DNA of 64,000 nt from Thermoleophilales bacterium (GCA_020636895.1 JACJWZ010000001.1:1041001-1105000); one strand, 5' to 3'. Shown: positions 24,928 to 33,719, counted from the stretch's first letter. Notes: generated by a model not told the origin, from the sequence alone. Numbers and translations: made by a program.

Positions 24928-25554
24928 CTACTCGCCGTCGGCGTCGCTCTCGCCCAGCGCGAACCGAGCGAAGCGGACGATCTTGATGTTCTCCTTGAGC
25001 AGAGCGCCCGCCTCGTCGAGAAGCTCCTTGATCGTCTTGCCGTCGTGCTTGTCGCCGTTGACGTGCACCTGCTCGAGCAGCGCGATCTCCTTGCGCCACT
25101 TGTTGAGCTGCCCCTCCACGATCTTCTCGCGGACGTTCTCGGGCTTGCCGTCCTCAGCTGCCTTCTGCTCGAAGACGCTCCTCTCGGCAGCGACTTCCTC
25201 CTCCGGGATGTCGTCGGCGTTTACCACCCGGGGCGCGGCAGCTGCGATGTGCAGCGCGAGGTCGTTCACGAACTCGATGAAGTTCTCGTTGCGAGCGACG
25301 AAGTCGGTCTCGCACTGAACCTCGACGAGCACGCCGATCTTGCCGGCGTGGCTGTAGGTGCCGACCCGACCCTCGCCGGTCGAGCGGCCGCCGCGCTTGG
25401 CAACTTGGGCCTGGCCCTTGACGCGGAGCAGCTCGACCGCCTTGTCGGTGTCGCCACCCGTCTCCTCGAGTGCCTTCTTGCAATCCATCATCGCCGCGCC
25501 GGTGCGCTCACGGAGCGCCTTCACGTCAGCGGCCTTGATCTGGACGTCGCTCAC
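24928..25554 (-). CDS. tsf: elongation factor Ts (short form)
   Basis: 208 residues. The N-terminal UBA-like part (VKALRERTGAAMMDCKKALEETGGD) and the core TDFVARNENF are diagnostic. EF-Ts catalyses GDP exchange on EF-Tu. It is shorter than E. coli EF-Ts (about 283 residues), close to the one-subdomain Thermus-type, so the second core subdomain is reduced. It overlaps the rpsB stop by 4 nt. Confidence 0.95.
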   Translation of the reverse strand: MSDVQIKAADVKALRERTGAAMMDCKKALEETGGDTDKAVELLRVKGQAQVAKRGGRSTGEGRVGTYSHAGKIGVLVEVQCETDFVARNENFIEFVNDLALHIAAAAPRVVNADDIPEEEVAAERSVFEQKAAEDGKPENVREKIVEGQLNKWRKEIALLEQVHVNGDKHDGKTIKELLDEAGALLKENIKIVRFARFALGESDADGE

Positions 25555-26585
25555 TCTGAGCCTCCTTCGGAACCTGCGGCCGCGGGGGCGACCGGCGTGG
25601 ACTCTGCGGCGGAGTCGGTCTCCGCCTTGGGGGCGGGCTTCTCCTCCGCGGGCGCGGGGGCGGCCTCGGCCTTGGCGGCGGGCTTGTCGTCCGCCTTCGC
25701 GGCGGGCTTGCCCTCCGCGGGCGCCGGCTCGGCCTTCGCAGCTGCTTCAGCCTCGGCCTTGGCGGCGGCCTCCGCCTTCGCGGCTGCCTCGGCCTCGGCG
25801 GCCTTGCGTGCTTCTTCCTCCTCGCGACGCTTGCGCTCCTCCTCCTCGCGGCGCTTGCGCTCCTCCTCCTCGCGCTTGCGGCGCGCGTCCTCGGCGGCCT
25901 GCCAGGCCGTCGCGGACTCGAGGATCGCCTCGCCCAGAGTGCGGACGATCAGCTCGCAGGAGCGGATCGCGTCGTCGTTGCCCGGGATCACGTACTCGAC
26001 CGGGCGCGGGTTGCAGTTCGTGTCGACGAGGCCGACGATCGGGATCCCGAGACGCCGTGCCTCGTTGACCGCGATCTCCTCCGCGTTCAGGTCGATCACG
26101 AAGATCGCGTCCGGCGGGCGCTGCATGTCGCGGACGCCGCCGAGGTTGAACTCGAGCTTGCGCAGCTCGGCCTCGCGCGCCATGCGCTCCTTCGTCGGCA
26201 GCAGCGCGAGCTGGCCGTTCTTGTTGAGCTCGTCGAGCTCGTGCAACCGCTTGATGCGCTTGTTGATCGTCTGGAAGTTGGTCAGCAGCCCGCCCAGCCA
26301 GCGCCTGCTGACGTAGGGCATGCCCGTCTCCTCGGCCCAGTGCTCGATCGAGTCGCGGGCCTGCTTCTTGGTTCCGACCAGCAGCACCTTGCCGCCGCGG
26401 CCGGCGATCTCGGCGCAGAACTCGCGCGCCTCGCCGAGCAGCTGCTCGGTCTGCAGTAGGTCGATGATGTGGATGCCGTCGCGCTCGCCGTAGATGTAAC
26501 GGCGCATGGACGGATCCCAACGTCTCGTCTGATGCCCGAAGTGGACTCCCGCCTCGAGCAGCTCCTTGATGCCGGTGTCAGCCAT
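25551..26585 (-). CDS. rpsB: ribosomal protein S2 with long charged C-terminal tail
   Basis: 344 residues, against about 240-270 for most S2 proteins. The S2 core is standard (LLEAGVHFGHQTRRWDPSMRRYI; LLVGTKKQARDSIE; PRPVEYVIPGNDDAIRS). From about residue 235 it continues into a low-complexity tail: a Lys/Arg/Glu block with repeats of KRREEEE, then an Ala/Lys/Pro/Glu-rich stretch (AAAKAEA, KPAAKAE). The tail is probably partly a single long helix and partly disordered. ATG 26585 gives the start MADTGIKELLEAG. It heads the translation/phospholipid array and has a leader of roughly 120-160 nt behind the rluA stop. Confidence 0.95.
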   Translation of the reverse strand: MADTGIKELLEAGVHFGHQTRRWDPSMRRYIYGERDGIHIIDLLQTEQLLGEAREFCAEIAGRGGKVLLVGTKKQARDSIEHWAEETGMPYVSRRWLGGLLTNFQTINKRIKRLHELDELNKNGQLALLPTKERMAREAELRKLEFNLGGVRDMQRPPDAIFVIDLNAEEIAVNEARRLGIPIVGLVDTNCNPRPVEYVIPGNDDAIRSCELIVRTLGEAILESATAWQAAEDARRKREEEERKRREEEERKRREEEEARKAAEAEAAAKAEAAAKAEAEAAAKAEPAPAEGKPAAKADDKPAAKAEAAPAPAEEKPAPKAETDSAAESTPVAPAAAGSEGGSE

Positions 26586-26709
26586 TGGTTCCCTTGCTTG
26601 CTTGTGTGTAGATCCGGTCCGGACGCGCCGCCGCGGGGACCCGGGTCGCATCTGGCTGCGCCGGGCAGGGCCCGCGGCCCGTGTCGGGACCGCTTTCGGT
26701 GAGAGCCGG

Positions 26710-26715
26710 AGTCTA
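26710..26715 (-). promoter_or_regulatory. possible -10 element (TAGACT) of the rpsB operon
   Basis: In the 159-nt gap between the rluA stop (26745) and the rpsB start (26585) the minus strand carries TAGACT, which would give a leader of about 115 nt. The -35 is not clear. A GGGCC-GCG-GGCCC dyad also lies in the leader. Nothing resembling a known riboswitch is seen. Confidence 0.35.
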
Positions 26716-26744
26716 GAGACTGCGCGAAGGCGCGCCGATCCGGC

Positions 26745-27437
26745 TCACCCGCCCCGGTCGGCGCGCGCGAGCGCCAATGCCGCCATCAGGTCGTCGGGCA
26801 GCTCGCTCTCCTCCTGGACGGGCTCGCCGCTGATCGGATGGTCGAAGGCGATGCGCCGCGAATGCAGGAACTGGCGCTCGAGCCCGTAACGGCCCCGGCT
26901 CCCGTACTGGGGATCGCCCGCGATGGGGTGCCCGATCGCCTGCAGGTGGACGCGGATCTGATGCGTGCGCCCGGTGTCGAGCCGGACGTCGAGGAGCGCA
27001 TCGCGAGGGAGGCGCTCCCTGACCTCGAAATGGGTCACGGCCGAGCGCGGGCGGCGGCCGCCGACGACGACACGCTCGGGGGCGCGGTGGTCGCGTCCCA
27101 GCGCGGCGTCGATCGTCCCGGTACGCGACGGCGGGCAGCCCTCGACGAGCGCCACGTACTCGCGCGAGACCTCGCGCGCGGCGATCATCCGGCTCAACGC
27201 GGCGTGCGCCTCAGGTGTTCGGGCAACGACGAGGAGGCCCGACGTGTCCCGGTCCAGGCGATGGACGATCCCCGGGCGCAGGGGGTCCTCGCCGCCGGCG
27301 AGCATCTCGCCGAGCGCGGCCACGAGGGTGGGATCGTCGGCTCCCGGAGCCTGGTGCACGAGCATCCCCGCCGGCTTGTCGACGACCGCCAGGTGTTCGT
27401 CCGAGCGGACGACGCGAGGCGCGGGGACGTCAGCCAC
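26745..27437 (-). CDS. RluA-type rRNA/tRNA pseudouridine synthase lacking an S4 domain
   Basis: 230 residues. The catalytic motif HRLDRDTSGLLVVAR holds the nucleophilic Asp, and VVDKPAGMLVHQAP and RTHQIRVHLQAIGHPIAGDPQYG are the other family blocks. The N-terminal S4 RNA-binding domain of RluC/RluD is missing: the protein starts directly with the catalytic fold, as in E. coli RluA. It isomerises uridine in RNA; the site modified is not known. It overlaps lspA by 8 nt, the common lspA-rluD pairing. Confidence 0.9.
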   Translation of the reverse strand: MADVPAPRVVRSDEHLAVVDKPAGMLVHQAPGADDPTLVAALGEMLAGGEDPLRPGIVHRLDRDTSGLLVVARTPEAHAALSRMIAAREVSREYVALVEGCPPSRTGTIDAALGRDHRAPERVVVGGRRPRSAVTHFEVRERLPRDALLDVRLDTGRTHQIRVHLQAIGHPIAGDPQYGSRGRYGLERQFLHSRRIAFDHPISGEPVQEESELPDDLMAALALARADRGG

Positions 27438-27909
27438 CCTCGCTCGCCTTCGGTTCGGGCTCCGGCTGCAGCACGTAGATCGCGACGAGCAGGATCACCC
27501 CGACCGTGATCTCGATGTCGGCGACGTTGAACGCAGGCCAGCGGGGCGGGTCGATGAAATCGGTCACGTATCCGTGGCGCAGGCGGTCGATCAGGTTGCC
27601 GAGAGCGCCGCCGGCGAGCAGACCCACCGGCAACCACAGGCCGCGGCGCTCGGCGCTGAGCAGGAACATCGAGAGCAGCGCGGCGAAGGCGATCGCGGCG
27701 ATCACGATCACGAGCGAGCCGGCGTCCTCGAGCATCCCGAACGCGATGCCGCTGTTGTGCACGCGGACGATGTGGACCCCGGCGAAGACGTCGACCTGCT
27801 CGCCCGGGAGCACCTGGGCGCGGACGATCGCCTTCGAGATCTGATCGAGGGCGATCGCGGCGAGCGCCACCGCCCCCGCCTTGCCGAGCTCAGCGCCGCG
27901 GAGGCTCAC
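27430..27909 (-). CDS. lspA: lipoprotein signal peptidase II
   Basis: 159 residues, four membrane helices. The two catalytic aspartates are in the conserved boxes VHNSGIAFG...GNLIDRLRHGYVTDFID. It removes signal peptides from diacylglyceryl-modified prolipoproteins; the LivK protein at 49863 is a likely substrate. The gene overlaps both neighbours (yggT start side by 4 nt, rluA by 8 nt). Confidence 0.95.
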   Translation of the reverse strand: MSLRGAELGKAGAVALAAIALDQISKAIVRAQVLPGEQVDVFAGVHIVRVHNSGIAFGMLEDAGSLVIVIAAIAFAALLSMFLLSAERRGLWLPVGLLAGGALGNLIDRLRHGYVTDFIDPPRWPAFNVADIEITVGVILLVAIYVLQPEPEPKASEGG

Positions 27910-28220
27910 CCCGCGATCAGCCCGACGACGATCGCGCGTACCACGAACAGGGCGATCAGCCCGACCATCGGGCCGAGGTCGAGACCCATGCCCCCGATCC
28001 CCACGGTCGGGACCATCCGGCGGAACAGGTTGAGGTAGGGCTCAACGCTCGACTCGATGAATCCCGTGACCGCCCGCAGCGGCCTGTTGTAAGGCAGGGA
28101 TCCGCGGAACATGACGACCCAGGAGATCACGATCCAGGCGAAGATCAGGATGATGTAGACGAGGAACAGGGAGTCGACGTAGAGGGCGACGTCGTCGCGG
28201 TCGATGGCGGCGCTGATCAT
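27906..28220 (-). CDS. YggT family membrane protein
   Basis: 104 residues with two hydrophobic segments and the family's conserved middle (SSVEPYLNLFRRMVPTVGIGGMGLDLGPMVGLI split by turns). YggT proteins lie beside proC, sepF and yggS in many bacteria and are thought to act in envelope or division functions; no activity is proven. It overlaps proC and lspA by 4 nt each. Confidence 0.85.
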   Translation of the reverse strand: MISAAIDRDDVALYVDSLFLVYIILIFAWIVISWVVMFRGSLPYNRPLRAVTGFIESSVEPYLNLFRRMVPTVGIGGMGLDLGPMVGLIALFVVRAIVVGLIAG

Positions 28221-28987
28221 CGCTTCCCCTCCATCCGCTCCAGCGACGCCCCTACGGCCGCGGCGAACGCGGCGGCGACCTCGCGCTCGGCGAGCGCCTC
28301 GAGGCCGGCCTCGGTGCTGCCCCCGGGAGAGGCGATCGCGACCTGCATCGGCGCCGGTTCGAGTTCGGCCAGGTGGCGCCCCACGCCCTCGATCGCCTCA
28401 CGCACGAGGCGGGCGCTGAGCCCCGGCTCCAGCCCGGCCTCGACGCCCGCATCGGCGATGGCCCCGGCCGCGAGCGCGATGTAGGCGGGCGCGCAGCCCA
28501 TCACCGCCGTCGCCGCGTCGAGCTGCTGCTCCGGAACCTCGACGACGCTGCCGAGCCCGGCCAGGATCTCCAGGAACGCGTCGATCTCCGGCACCCCCGC
28601 GGGCGTCGGCGCATGGCAGACGATCCCGCTGCCGATCTCGACGGCGATGTTGGGCATCGTCCTCAGGACCGGGGTCGGCGACAGGGCCGCTTCCAGCTTC
28701 GCGAGAGGGGTCGCGCCGAGTACCGAGACCACAGCCCCGGCCCGCCCGGCGATCCGCGGCGCCACGGCGTCGAGCCCGGCGGGCTTGACCGCCAGGACGA
28801 CGACATCGGAGCGATCGGCGAGCTCCTCCAGCATCTCGACCCGCTCTCCGCCGACTTCGTCGGCGAGCTGCTGGGCACGCCCCGACCCGGAGTCGGTGAA
28901 GAGCATCACGGGTGGCTGCTGGCCGCGCGCGATCCCGCGCGCGATTGCACCCGCCATGTTCCCCGCACCTGCGAAGCCGACGATCAT
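28217..28987 (-). CDS. proC: pyrroline-5-carboxylate reductase
   Basis: 256 residues. The Rossmann motif GFAGAGNMAGAIARG is at the N-terminus and the substrate-site helix near the C-terminus reads GCAPAYIALAAGAIADAGVEAGL. It makes proline from pyrroline-5-carboxylate with NAD(P)H. A TAACCT hexamer 7 nt before ATG 28987 gives a leaderless internal promoter for the proC-yggT-lspA-rluA group. Confidence 0.92.
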   Translation of the reverse strand: MIVGFAGAGNMAGAIARGIARGQQPPVMLFTDSGSGRAQQLADEVGGERVEMLEELADRSDVVVLAVKPAGLDAVAPRIAGRAGAVVSVLGATPLAKLEAALSPTPVLRTMPNIAVEIGSGIVCHAPTPAGVPEIDAFLEILAGLGSVVEVPEQQLDAATAVMGCAPAYIALAAGAIADAGVEAGLEPGLSARLVREAIEGVGRHLAELEPAPMQVAIASPGGSTEAGLEALAEREVAAAFAAAVGASLERMEGKR

Positions 28988-28994
28988 GGCCCGC

Positions 28995-29000
28995 AGGTTA
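28995..29000 (-). promoter_or_regulatory. -10 element (TAACCT) of proC
   Basis: TAACCT on the minus strand ends 7 nt before the ATG of proC, in the 32-nt gap after sepF. Confidence 0.45.
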
Positions 29001-29019
29001 GTCAGCCGGTGCCGCCCGC

Positions 29020-29583
29020 TCAGGACTGGTTGAAGAAGCCCTTCTCGACGAGACGGGCCTTCTCCTCGGCGCTCACCTCGACGTTGGCGGGGGTGAGCAT
29101 GAAGGTCTTGTCGGCGATCTTCTGCATGCCGCCGTCCAGGGCGTAGGTGAGGCCGGAGCTGAAGTCGATCAGGCGCTTGGAGAGGTCGGCGCTCGTGGAC
29201 TGCAGGTTGAGGATCACCGGAACGCTGCGCTTGAAACGGTCGGCGACCTCCTGCGCGTCGTTGAAGTTGCGCGGCGTGACGAAGTGCACCTGGACGTCGG
29301 CCCCGGCGTCGGAAACCGGCCGGATGTTGGCGCGGCGCCTGCGCGGGGCGGGATCGTCAGCGAAGATCTCGTCGATGTCGTCCTCGCCGTGGTCGTCGCG
29401 ACGGAGGCGTCGGACGTTCGAGGCGGGCTGCGGACGCTCGCGCTGCCGGCGAGGCGGCGGCGCCTCGCCCTCCGCGAGGGTGTCCGGGTCGTAGTCGTCG
29501 TAGTCGTCGTCGTAGCGGTACTCGGGATCCTCAGCGAGCCCGAAGTAGACGAGAGCCCTGTTCCATGTGTCGCGTACGGCCAT
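29020..29583 (-). CDS. sepF: cell division protein SepF
   Basis: 187 residues. An N-terminal amphipathic membrane-binding helix (MAVRDTWNRALVYFGL) is followed by an acidic, Arg-rich linker and the SepF core (about 95-180: VHFVTPRNFNDAQEVADRF, LNLQS, RLIDFSSGLTYALDG). SepF polymerises and ties FtsZ to the membrane; it is essential in Actinobacteria, which lack FtsA. ftsZ itself is not in the window. A CATAAT -10 box and a GAAAGG Shine-Dalgarno lie upstream. Confidence 0.94.
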   Translation of the reverse strand: MAVRDTWNRALVYFGLAEDPEYRYDDDYDDYDPDTLAEGEAPPPRRQRERPQPASNVRRLRRDDHGEDDIDEIFADDPAPRRRRANIRPVSDAGADVQVHFVTPRNFNDAQEVADRFKRSVPVILNLQSTSADLSKRLIDFSSGLTYALDGGMQKIADKTFMLTPANVEVSAEEKARLVEKGFFNQS

Positions 29584-29627
29584 TCTGCGCGCCTTTCTTC
29601 GCCCCCTCGGGCTGATCTCCTTCGCCG

Positions 29628-29633
29628 ATTATG
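29628..29633 (-). promoter_or_regulatory. -10 element (CATAAT) of sepF
   Basis: CATAAT on the minus strand in the 80-nt gap between yggS and sepF, leaving a leader of about 38 nt with a Shine-Dalgarno (GAAAGG) before the ATG. No clear -35. Confidence 0.45.
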
Positions 29634-29663
29634 ACGTTGGGCCCGACTTGCGGACCATCGCGT

Positions 29664-30296
29664 TCAGCGCAGCAAGCCGCTGCCCAGGCGGATCGTCGTC
29701 GCCCCCTCCTCCACCGCCACGCGCCAGTCCTGGGTCGTCCCCATCGAGAGGCGGGCGAGATCGTGCTCCGCCGCGAGCTCGGCCAGGCGCGCGAAGTGCG
29801 GCCTCGACGCCTCCGGGTCCTCGGTGAACGGCGGCATCGTCGATAGGCCGCTGACCCGGACGGGCAACTCGGCGATGAAGGCGCCGAGCGCCTCCGGCTC
29901 CACCCCTCCCTTGCCCTCCTCTCCCGCCACGTTCACTTGCACCAGCACCTCGGTGTCCGCGCCGCCGTACTGCGCGAGACGCTTGGCGACGCTCTCGGTC
30001 CCGACCGAGTGGATCAGCCGCACGAGGGGAAGCACGTCGCGGACCTTGCGGCTCTGGAGGTTGCCGATGAAGTCCCAGGTGAAGGTGTCGCCCCAGCGCT
30101 CCACCTTCGCCTGGAGGTCGGGGAGCCGGTTCTCGCCGATGAGCTCGACCCCGGCCTCGGCCAGCGCACCCATCAGCTGGAGCGGGACGTACTTGCCGGC
30201 GACGAGCACCTCGACGTCCGGGCCCGCCACGGCGTGCACCTCCTCGAGCCGCGCCCGCAGCCGGGCAGGATCTATGTCCTCGATCATCTCGACCAT
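29664..30296 (-). CDS. YggS-type PLP homeostasis protein
   Basis: 210 residues, a single TIM barrel of the alanine racemase N-terminal fold. The PLP lysine is in VLVAGKYVP, and GENRLPDLQAK and WDFIGNLQSRK are family blocks. YggS/PLPBP proteins bind pyridoxal phosphate without known enzyme activity and buffer PLP levels. Genes for pgeF, yggS and sepF follow each other as in many Gram-positive division clusters. Confidence 0.9.
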   Translation of the reverse strand: MVEMIEDIDPARLRARLEEVHAVAGPDVEVLVAGKYVPLQLMGALAEAGVELIGENRLPDLQAKVERWGDTFTWDFIGNLQSRKVRDVLPLVRLIHSVGTESVAKRLAQYGGADTEVLVQVNVAGEEGKGGVEPEALGAFIAELPVRVSGLSTMPPFTEDPEASRPHFARLAELAAEHDLARLSMGTTQDWRVAVEEGATTIRLGSGLLR

Positions 30297-30299
30297 CGG

Positions 30300-31040
30300 C
30301 TAGCCGACCATTCTCACGATCCCCGCCTGGCGACCGGTCATCGGCCCGCCGCCGCGGTGGGAGAAGAGCAGGTCCTGGTTGCAGCGAGTGCAGATCCCGG
30401 CGTCCTCGACGGCGGTCACGCCAGCCCGCTCGAGCAGCCGTCGCGCGGCTTCCTTGAGATCGAGCATGCGCCCCTCGGCGAGCCCCGGTCCGAGAGGCGC
30501 GAACGCAGCCAGGACCTCTTCGCCGACCTCGAAGCAGCAGGATCCGATGCCCGGGCCGATGGCCGCCGCGGTGGCGCCGGTCGCCTCCACCCCACGGCCG
30601 ACGATGCCCGCGGCGAGCCCGCGCCAGCCACCGTGGAGCATGGCGACGCCGCCCGGGCCGGAGAGCGCGATCGGCAGGCAGTCAGCGACGAAGACGAGCG
30701 GGGCGAGGCCGGGGACGGCCGTCGCGTGCGCGTCGACCTCGGGCGGGTCCGGGGTCGGGGCGACCCACGGTGCGGGCTCCTGTGGACCGTCGTGAACCAG
30801 CAGCTCGGCGCCGTGGACCTGGCGCCCGATCAAGACCGCTCCCGGCTCGATCCCGAGCGCCTCGTCCAGCAGGCGCCGGTTACTCAGAACCGTCTCGGTG
30901 TCGTCGTCGGTGAGAACGCCGATGTTGAGGCTCTCGTAGCTGCCGCTGCTGAGGCCTCCGAGCCTGGTCGAGAACGAGGCGAGCGCCCCGGGCAGCTCCG
31001 CCTCCAGCCACCTCAGCTCACCGCTCTCGCGCCACTCCAT
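30300..31040 (-). CDS. pgeF: PgeF/YfiH-type purine nucleosidase or peptidoglycan-editing factor
   Basis: 246 residues. The Cu-oxidase_4 fold's metal ligands are seen in RQVHGAEL (His), VADCLPI (Cys) and MLHGGWRGL (His), and the late GIGSCCFEVGEEV is conserved. The family has been called laccase-like; E. coli YfiH edits peptidoglycan precursors, and purine nucleoside phosphorylase/deaminase activity has been shown for relatives. The position between cca and yggS matches the family's usual site beside division genes. Confidence 0.88.
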   Translation of the reverse strand: MEWRESGELRWLEAELPGALASFSTRLGGLSSGSYESLNIGVLTDDDTETVLSNRRLLDEALGIEPGAVLIGRQVHGAELLVHDGPQEPAPWVAPTPDPPEVDAHATAVPGLAPLVFVADCLPIALSGPGGVAMLHGGWRGLAAGIVGRGVEATGATAAAIGPGIGSCCFEVGEEVLAAFAPLGPGLAEGRMLDLKEAARRLLERAGVTAVEDAGICTRCNQDLLFSHRGGGPMTGRQAGIVRMVG

Positions 31041-31053
31041 TCCGACGACGATC

Positions 31054-32202
31054 TCAGATCGACCTGCGCGCCAACTCGACGGCCAGCTCCAGCTCGGCCT
31101 CGCGGCCGCCCGTCAGCGCGCCGTCCAGCTTCCGCTCCAGGGCTCCCTGCAACCCGGCCCCGATCGCGGGTCCCCGCGGGATGCCGGCGGCTATCAGGTC
31201 GTCGCCGTCGATGAGCAGCCTCTGCTCGCGCCAGCGCTCGATGTAGTCGGGGACCCAGGCGCCCCCTGCCGCCGCGGCGACGAGCAGCTCCTCGGCGCCG
31301 TGACCCCGCGCGAGCCGGACCGCCTCCGATGGGCGCTCCGGCGCCATCCCAGCGAGCGTCAGCGCCCGCCCGAGTGCCTCGTCGCCCGCGACCACGAGCA
31401 TGATCGCCCGGGTGCGCAGCTCGGCGTCGTCGCCCCACGGCGACTCGGACGCGAGGCCGTCGATGGCCTCCAGCAACTCCAGCCTGCGATCACCGATGTC
31501 GAGGACGCCCCACTCGTCGAGCAACCCGAATCCGGCCGGCGCGGTCACCTCCGCGGCGAGTCGCGCGAGCTCGGCGTGGCGGCGGTCGGCGGAGACCGTC
31601 GCGAGCTCGCACGCGCGCAGCTGCGCCGACGTGCCCGCGTCGGGATCGAGGTGGAACCGCGAGGCGTAGCGCGCGGCCCGGATCGCCCGCGTCGGGTCGT
31701 CGGCGATCGAGCGCTCGTGCAGGACGCGCAGCGTGCTTCGGCCCAGGTCGCCGCGGCCGTCGAAGGGATCGAGCAGCTCGCCTTCCCCGTCCAGGGACAT
31801 CGCCATCGCGTTGACGGAGAAGTCCCGCCGGGCGAGGTCGGCCTCGATGCCGGCAGGTTCGACGTCGGGAAGCGCGCCGGGATGCGCGTAGGTCTCGGCG
31901 CGGGTGCGCGCCAGATCGACGTTGAGCCCGTCGACCCCCAGGGTTGCCGTCCCGAAGCGCGCATGACGGGCGTCAACTGCGACGGGCGCCTCCGCCCCGA
32001 GTCGCTCGACCAGACCATCGACGTCACCGTCGACGGCGATGTCGATGTCGGCGGGTGCGCCTGAGCCGGCGAGGACGTCGCGGACGAAGCCGCCGACCAC
32101 CCAGGCATCGGCATCGCCCAGCGCATCACGAAGCGGCTGGAGCGGCAGGCCCGCGATCGCGGCGCGGAGTTGATGCAGACCGGCGTCCATGGCCCGTAGC
32201 AT
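31054..32202 (-). CDS. CCA tRNA nucleotidyltransferase / poly(A) polymerase family protein
   Basis: 382 residues. The class II nucleotidyltransferase head has GGFVRD and the metal motif DIDIAV (D-x-D), followed by the RRDFSVNAMAM block and the DPTRAIRAARYASRF motif of the neck. These add CCA to tRNA 3' ends, or in some lineages poly(A). Two ATGs are possible, 32202 and 32190; 32202 has a GGGGAACGGGG stretch upstream. The start lies only 14 nt from the divergent start at 32217. Confidence 0.86.
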   Translation of the reverse strand: MLRAMDAGLHQLRAAIAGLPLQPLRDALGDADAWVVGGFVRDVLAGSGAPADIDIAVDGDVDGLVERLGAEAPVAVDARHARFGTATLGVDGLNVDLARTRAETYAHPGALPDVEPAGIEADLARRDFSVNAMAMSLDGEGELLDPFDGRGDLGRSTLRVLHERSIADDPTRAIRAARYASRFHLDPDAGTSAQLRACELATVSADRRHAELARLAAEVTAPAGFGLLDEWGVLDIGDRRLELLEAIDGLASESPWGDDAELRTRAIMLVVAGDEALGRALTLAGMAPERPSEAVRLARGHGAEELLVAAAAGGAWVPDYIERWREQRLLIDGDDLIAAGIPRGPAIGAGLQGALERKLDGALTGGREAELELAVELARRSI

Positions 32203-32216
32203 GCCCCGTTCCCCAG

Positions 32217-33707
32217 ATGAAGAGGATCGTCGACATCTGGCGCGCCATGACCGGCTCCGAGCGGGTCGTCGTGACCGCTGCGCTGTTCGCCGCGATGGCC
32301 AGCGTCGCCTTCGGGGTGGTCGGCCTGCTGAAGCGGCCCGGTGACATCTCCAACCCGGATGCCGCCTTCAACGTCCACAAGGGGGCGGGGAAGTCGAACA
32401 AGCCGCCGACGCCCAAGGACCGGACCATCGACTGGCCCCGCTTCGGCTACGACGTCGGCCGCTCCAAGTTCCTCGATGCGCAGTCGGTCAAGCCGCCGTT
32501 CCGCAAGGTCTGGAAGTACCAGGGCGACGAGCTGATCGAGTTCCCGCCGATCGTCGTCGACGACCGTCTCTACTTCATCGACAACGCCGGCGTCTACGTC
32601 TGCCTCGACGCCACGAACGGCAAGGTGATCTGGAAGAAGCGCCTGAGCACCCTGAACGCGTCCTCGCCTGCCTACGACAAGGGCGTGCTCTACAGCGTCT
32701 CCCTGGAGCCCGGCCAGGCGCTTGCGGTGAGGGCTCGTGACGGCAAGGTCCTGTGGCGGAAGGACCTCGGCACGAGAGCGGAGTCCTCGCCGCTGGTGGT
32801 CCGCGGCCGTATGTACTTCGGAGACGAAAGCGGCGTCCTACACGCGCTCGACACGAAGGACGGCTCGACGATCTGGGACACGCAGCTCGGGGGCTCGGTC
32901 AAGGCGGCGCCGGCGCTCGACGAGGGAACGCTCTTCGTCGGCGACTACGGCGGCAACATGAACGCGGTCCGGGCCAGCGACGGCAACGTCCAGTGGCAGA
33001 CCCAGGACCAGGGGAGCGGCCTCGGCGGCAGCGGCAGGATCTACTCGACCGCCGCCGTCGCGTTCGGGCGCGTCTACGCGGGCGACGTCGACAATCGCGT
33101 CTACTCCTTCGAGCAGGACAGCGGCCAGATCGCGTGGTCCTTCTCGGCCGGGGCCTACGTCTATTCAGGCATCGCAGCGGCGGATACCGGCAGTACCAAG
33201 CCGGCCGTCTACTTCGGCTCCCACGACCGCAACGCCTACGCGCTCGACGCGAAGACGGGCAAGGAGATCTGGCGAGCCCACGCCGGCGGGCAGATCAGCG
33301 GCCCGGCGACGGTCGTCGGCGACGTCGTCTACCTGTCCACCTTCAGCGGCAACGCGACCCTCGGGTTCGATCTCGGCACCGGGCGTCGTGTATTCGCCTA
33401 CAACGACGGCGAGTACGGTCCGGTCGTCTCCGACGGCCAGACGATCTACCTGACCGGCGGCGTCACGGTCACCGCCTTCGACCCGATTGACATCGGCAAC
33501 TACAAGTACAAGGCGAAGAAGGGCCAGAAGGGGATCGTTCCGCCGGCCGAACGCCGCAGGATCGAGGAGAAGATGAAGGAAGGCGACAAGGGCAACGACG
33601 ACGGCAAGGGCGGGAACGGGTCCTCGGGTGGCACCGAGGAGGGCGGCAAACCGGGCGGCGGTGGCGGTGGCGGCGGGAAACCGGACGCGGGTGGCGACGG
33701 CGGCTGA
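32217..33707 (+). CDS. membrane-anchored PQQ/BamB-like beta-propeller protein
   Basis: 496 residues. An N-terminal membrane helix (about 15-37) is followed by repeats of the PQQ-like quinoprotein type: ATNGKVIWKKRL, ARDGKVLWRKDLG, TKDGSTIWDTQLGG, ASDGNVQWQT, DSGQIAWSF, AKTGKEIWRAHAGG; each is a DGxxxW blade turn. The fold is a beta-propeller outside the cell. The tail (about 435-496) is Gly/Lys/Asp-rich and disordered. No PQQ-dependent dehydrogenase active site is evident, so a scaffold or assembly role is more likely. ATG 32217 was chosen because it gives the membrane anchor; the frame continues upstream only as a shadow of cca. Confidence 0.82.
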   Translation: MKRIVDIWRAMTGSERVVVTAALFAAMASVAFGVVGLLKRPGDISNPDAAFNVHKGAGKSNKPPTPKDRTIDWPRFGYDVGRSKFLDAQSVKPPFRKVWKYQGDELIEFPPIVVDDRLYFIDNAGVYVCLDATNGKVIWKKRLSTLNASSPAYDKGVLYSVSLEPGQALAVRARDGKVLWRKDLGTRAESSPLVVRGRMYFGDESGVLHALDTKDGSTIWDTQLGGSVKAAPALDEGTLFVGDYGGNMNAVRASDGNVQWQTQDQGSGLGGSGRIYSTAAVAFGRVYAGDVDNRVYSFEQDSGQIAWSFSAGAYVYSGIAAADTGSTKPAVYFGSHDRNAYALDAKTGKEIWRAHAGGQISGPATVVGDVVYLSTFSGNATLGFDLGTGRRVFAYNDGEYGPVVSDGQTIYLTGGVTVTAFDPIDIGNYKYKAKKGQKGIVPPAERRRIEEKMKEGDKGNDDGKGGNGSSGGTEEGGKPGGGGGGGGKPDAGGDGG

Positions 33708-33719
33708 GCGTCCGCTCGC

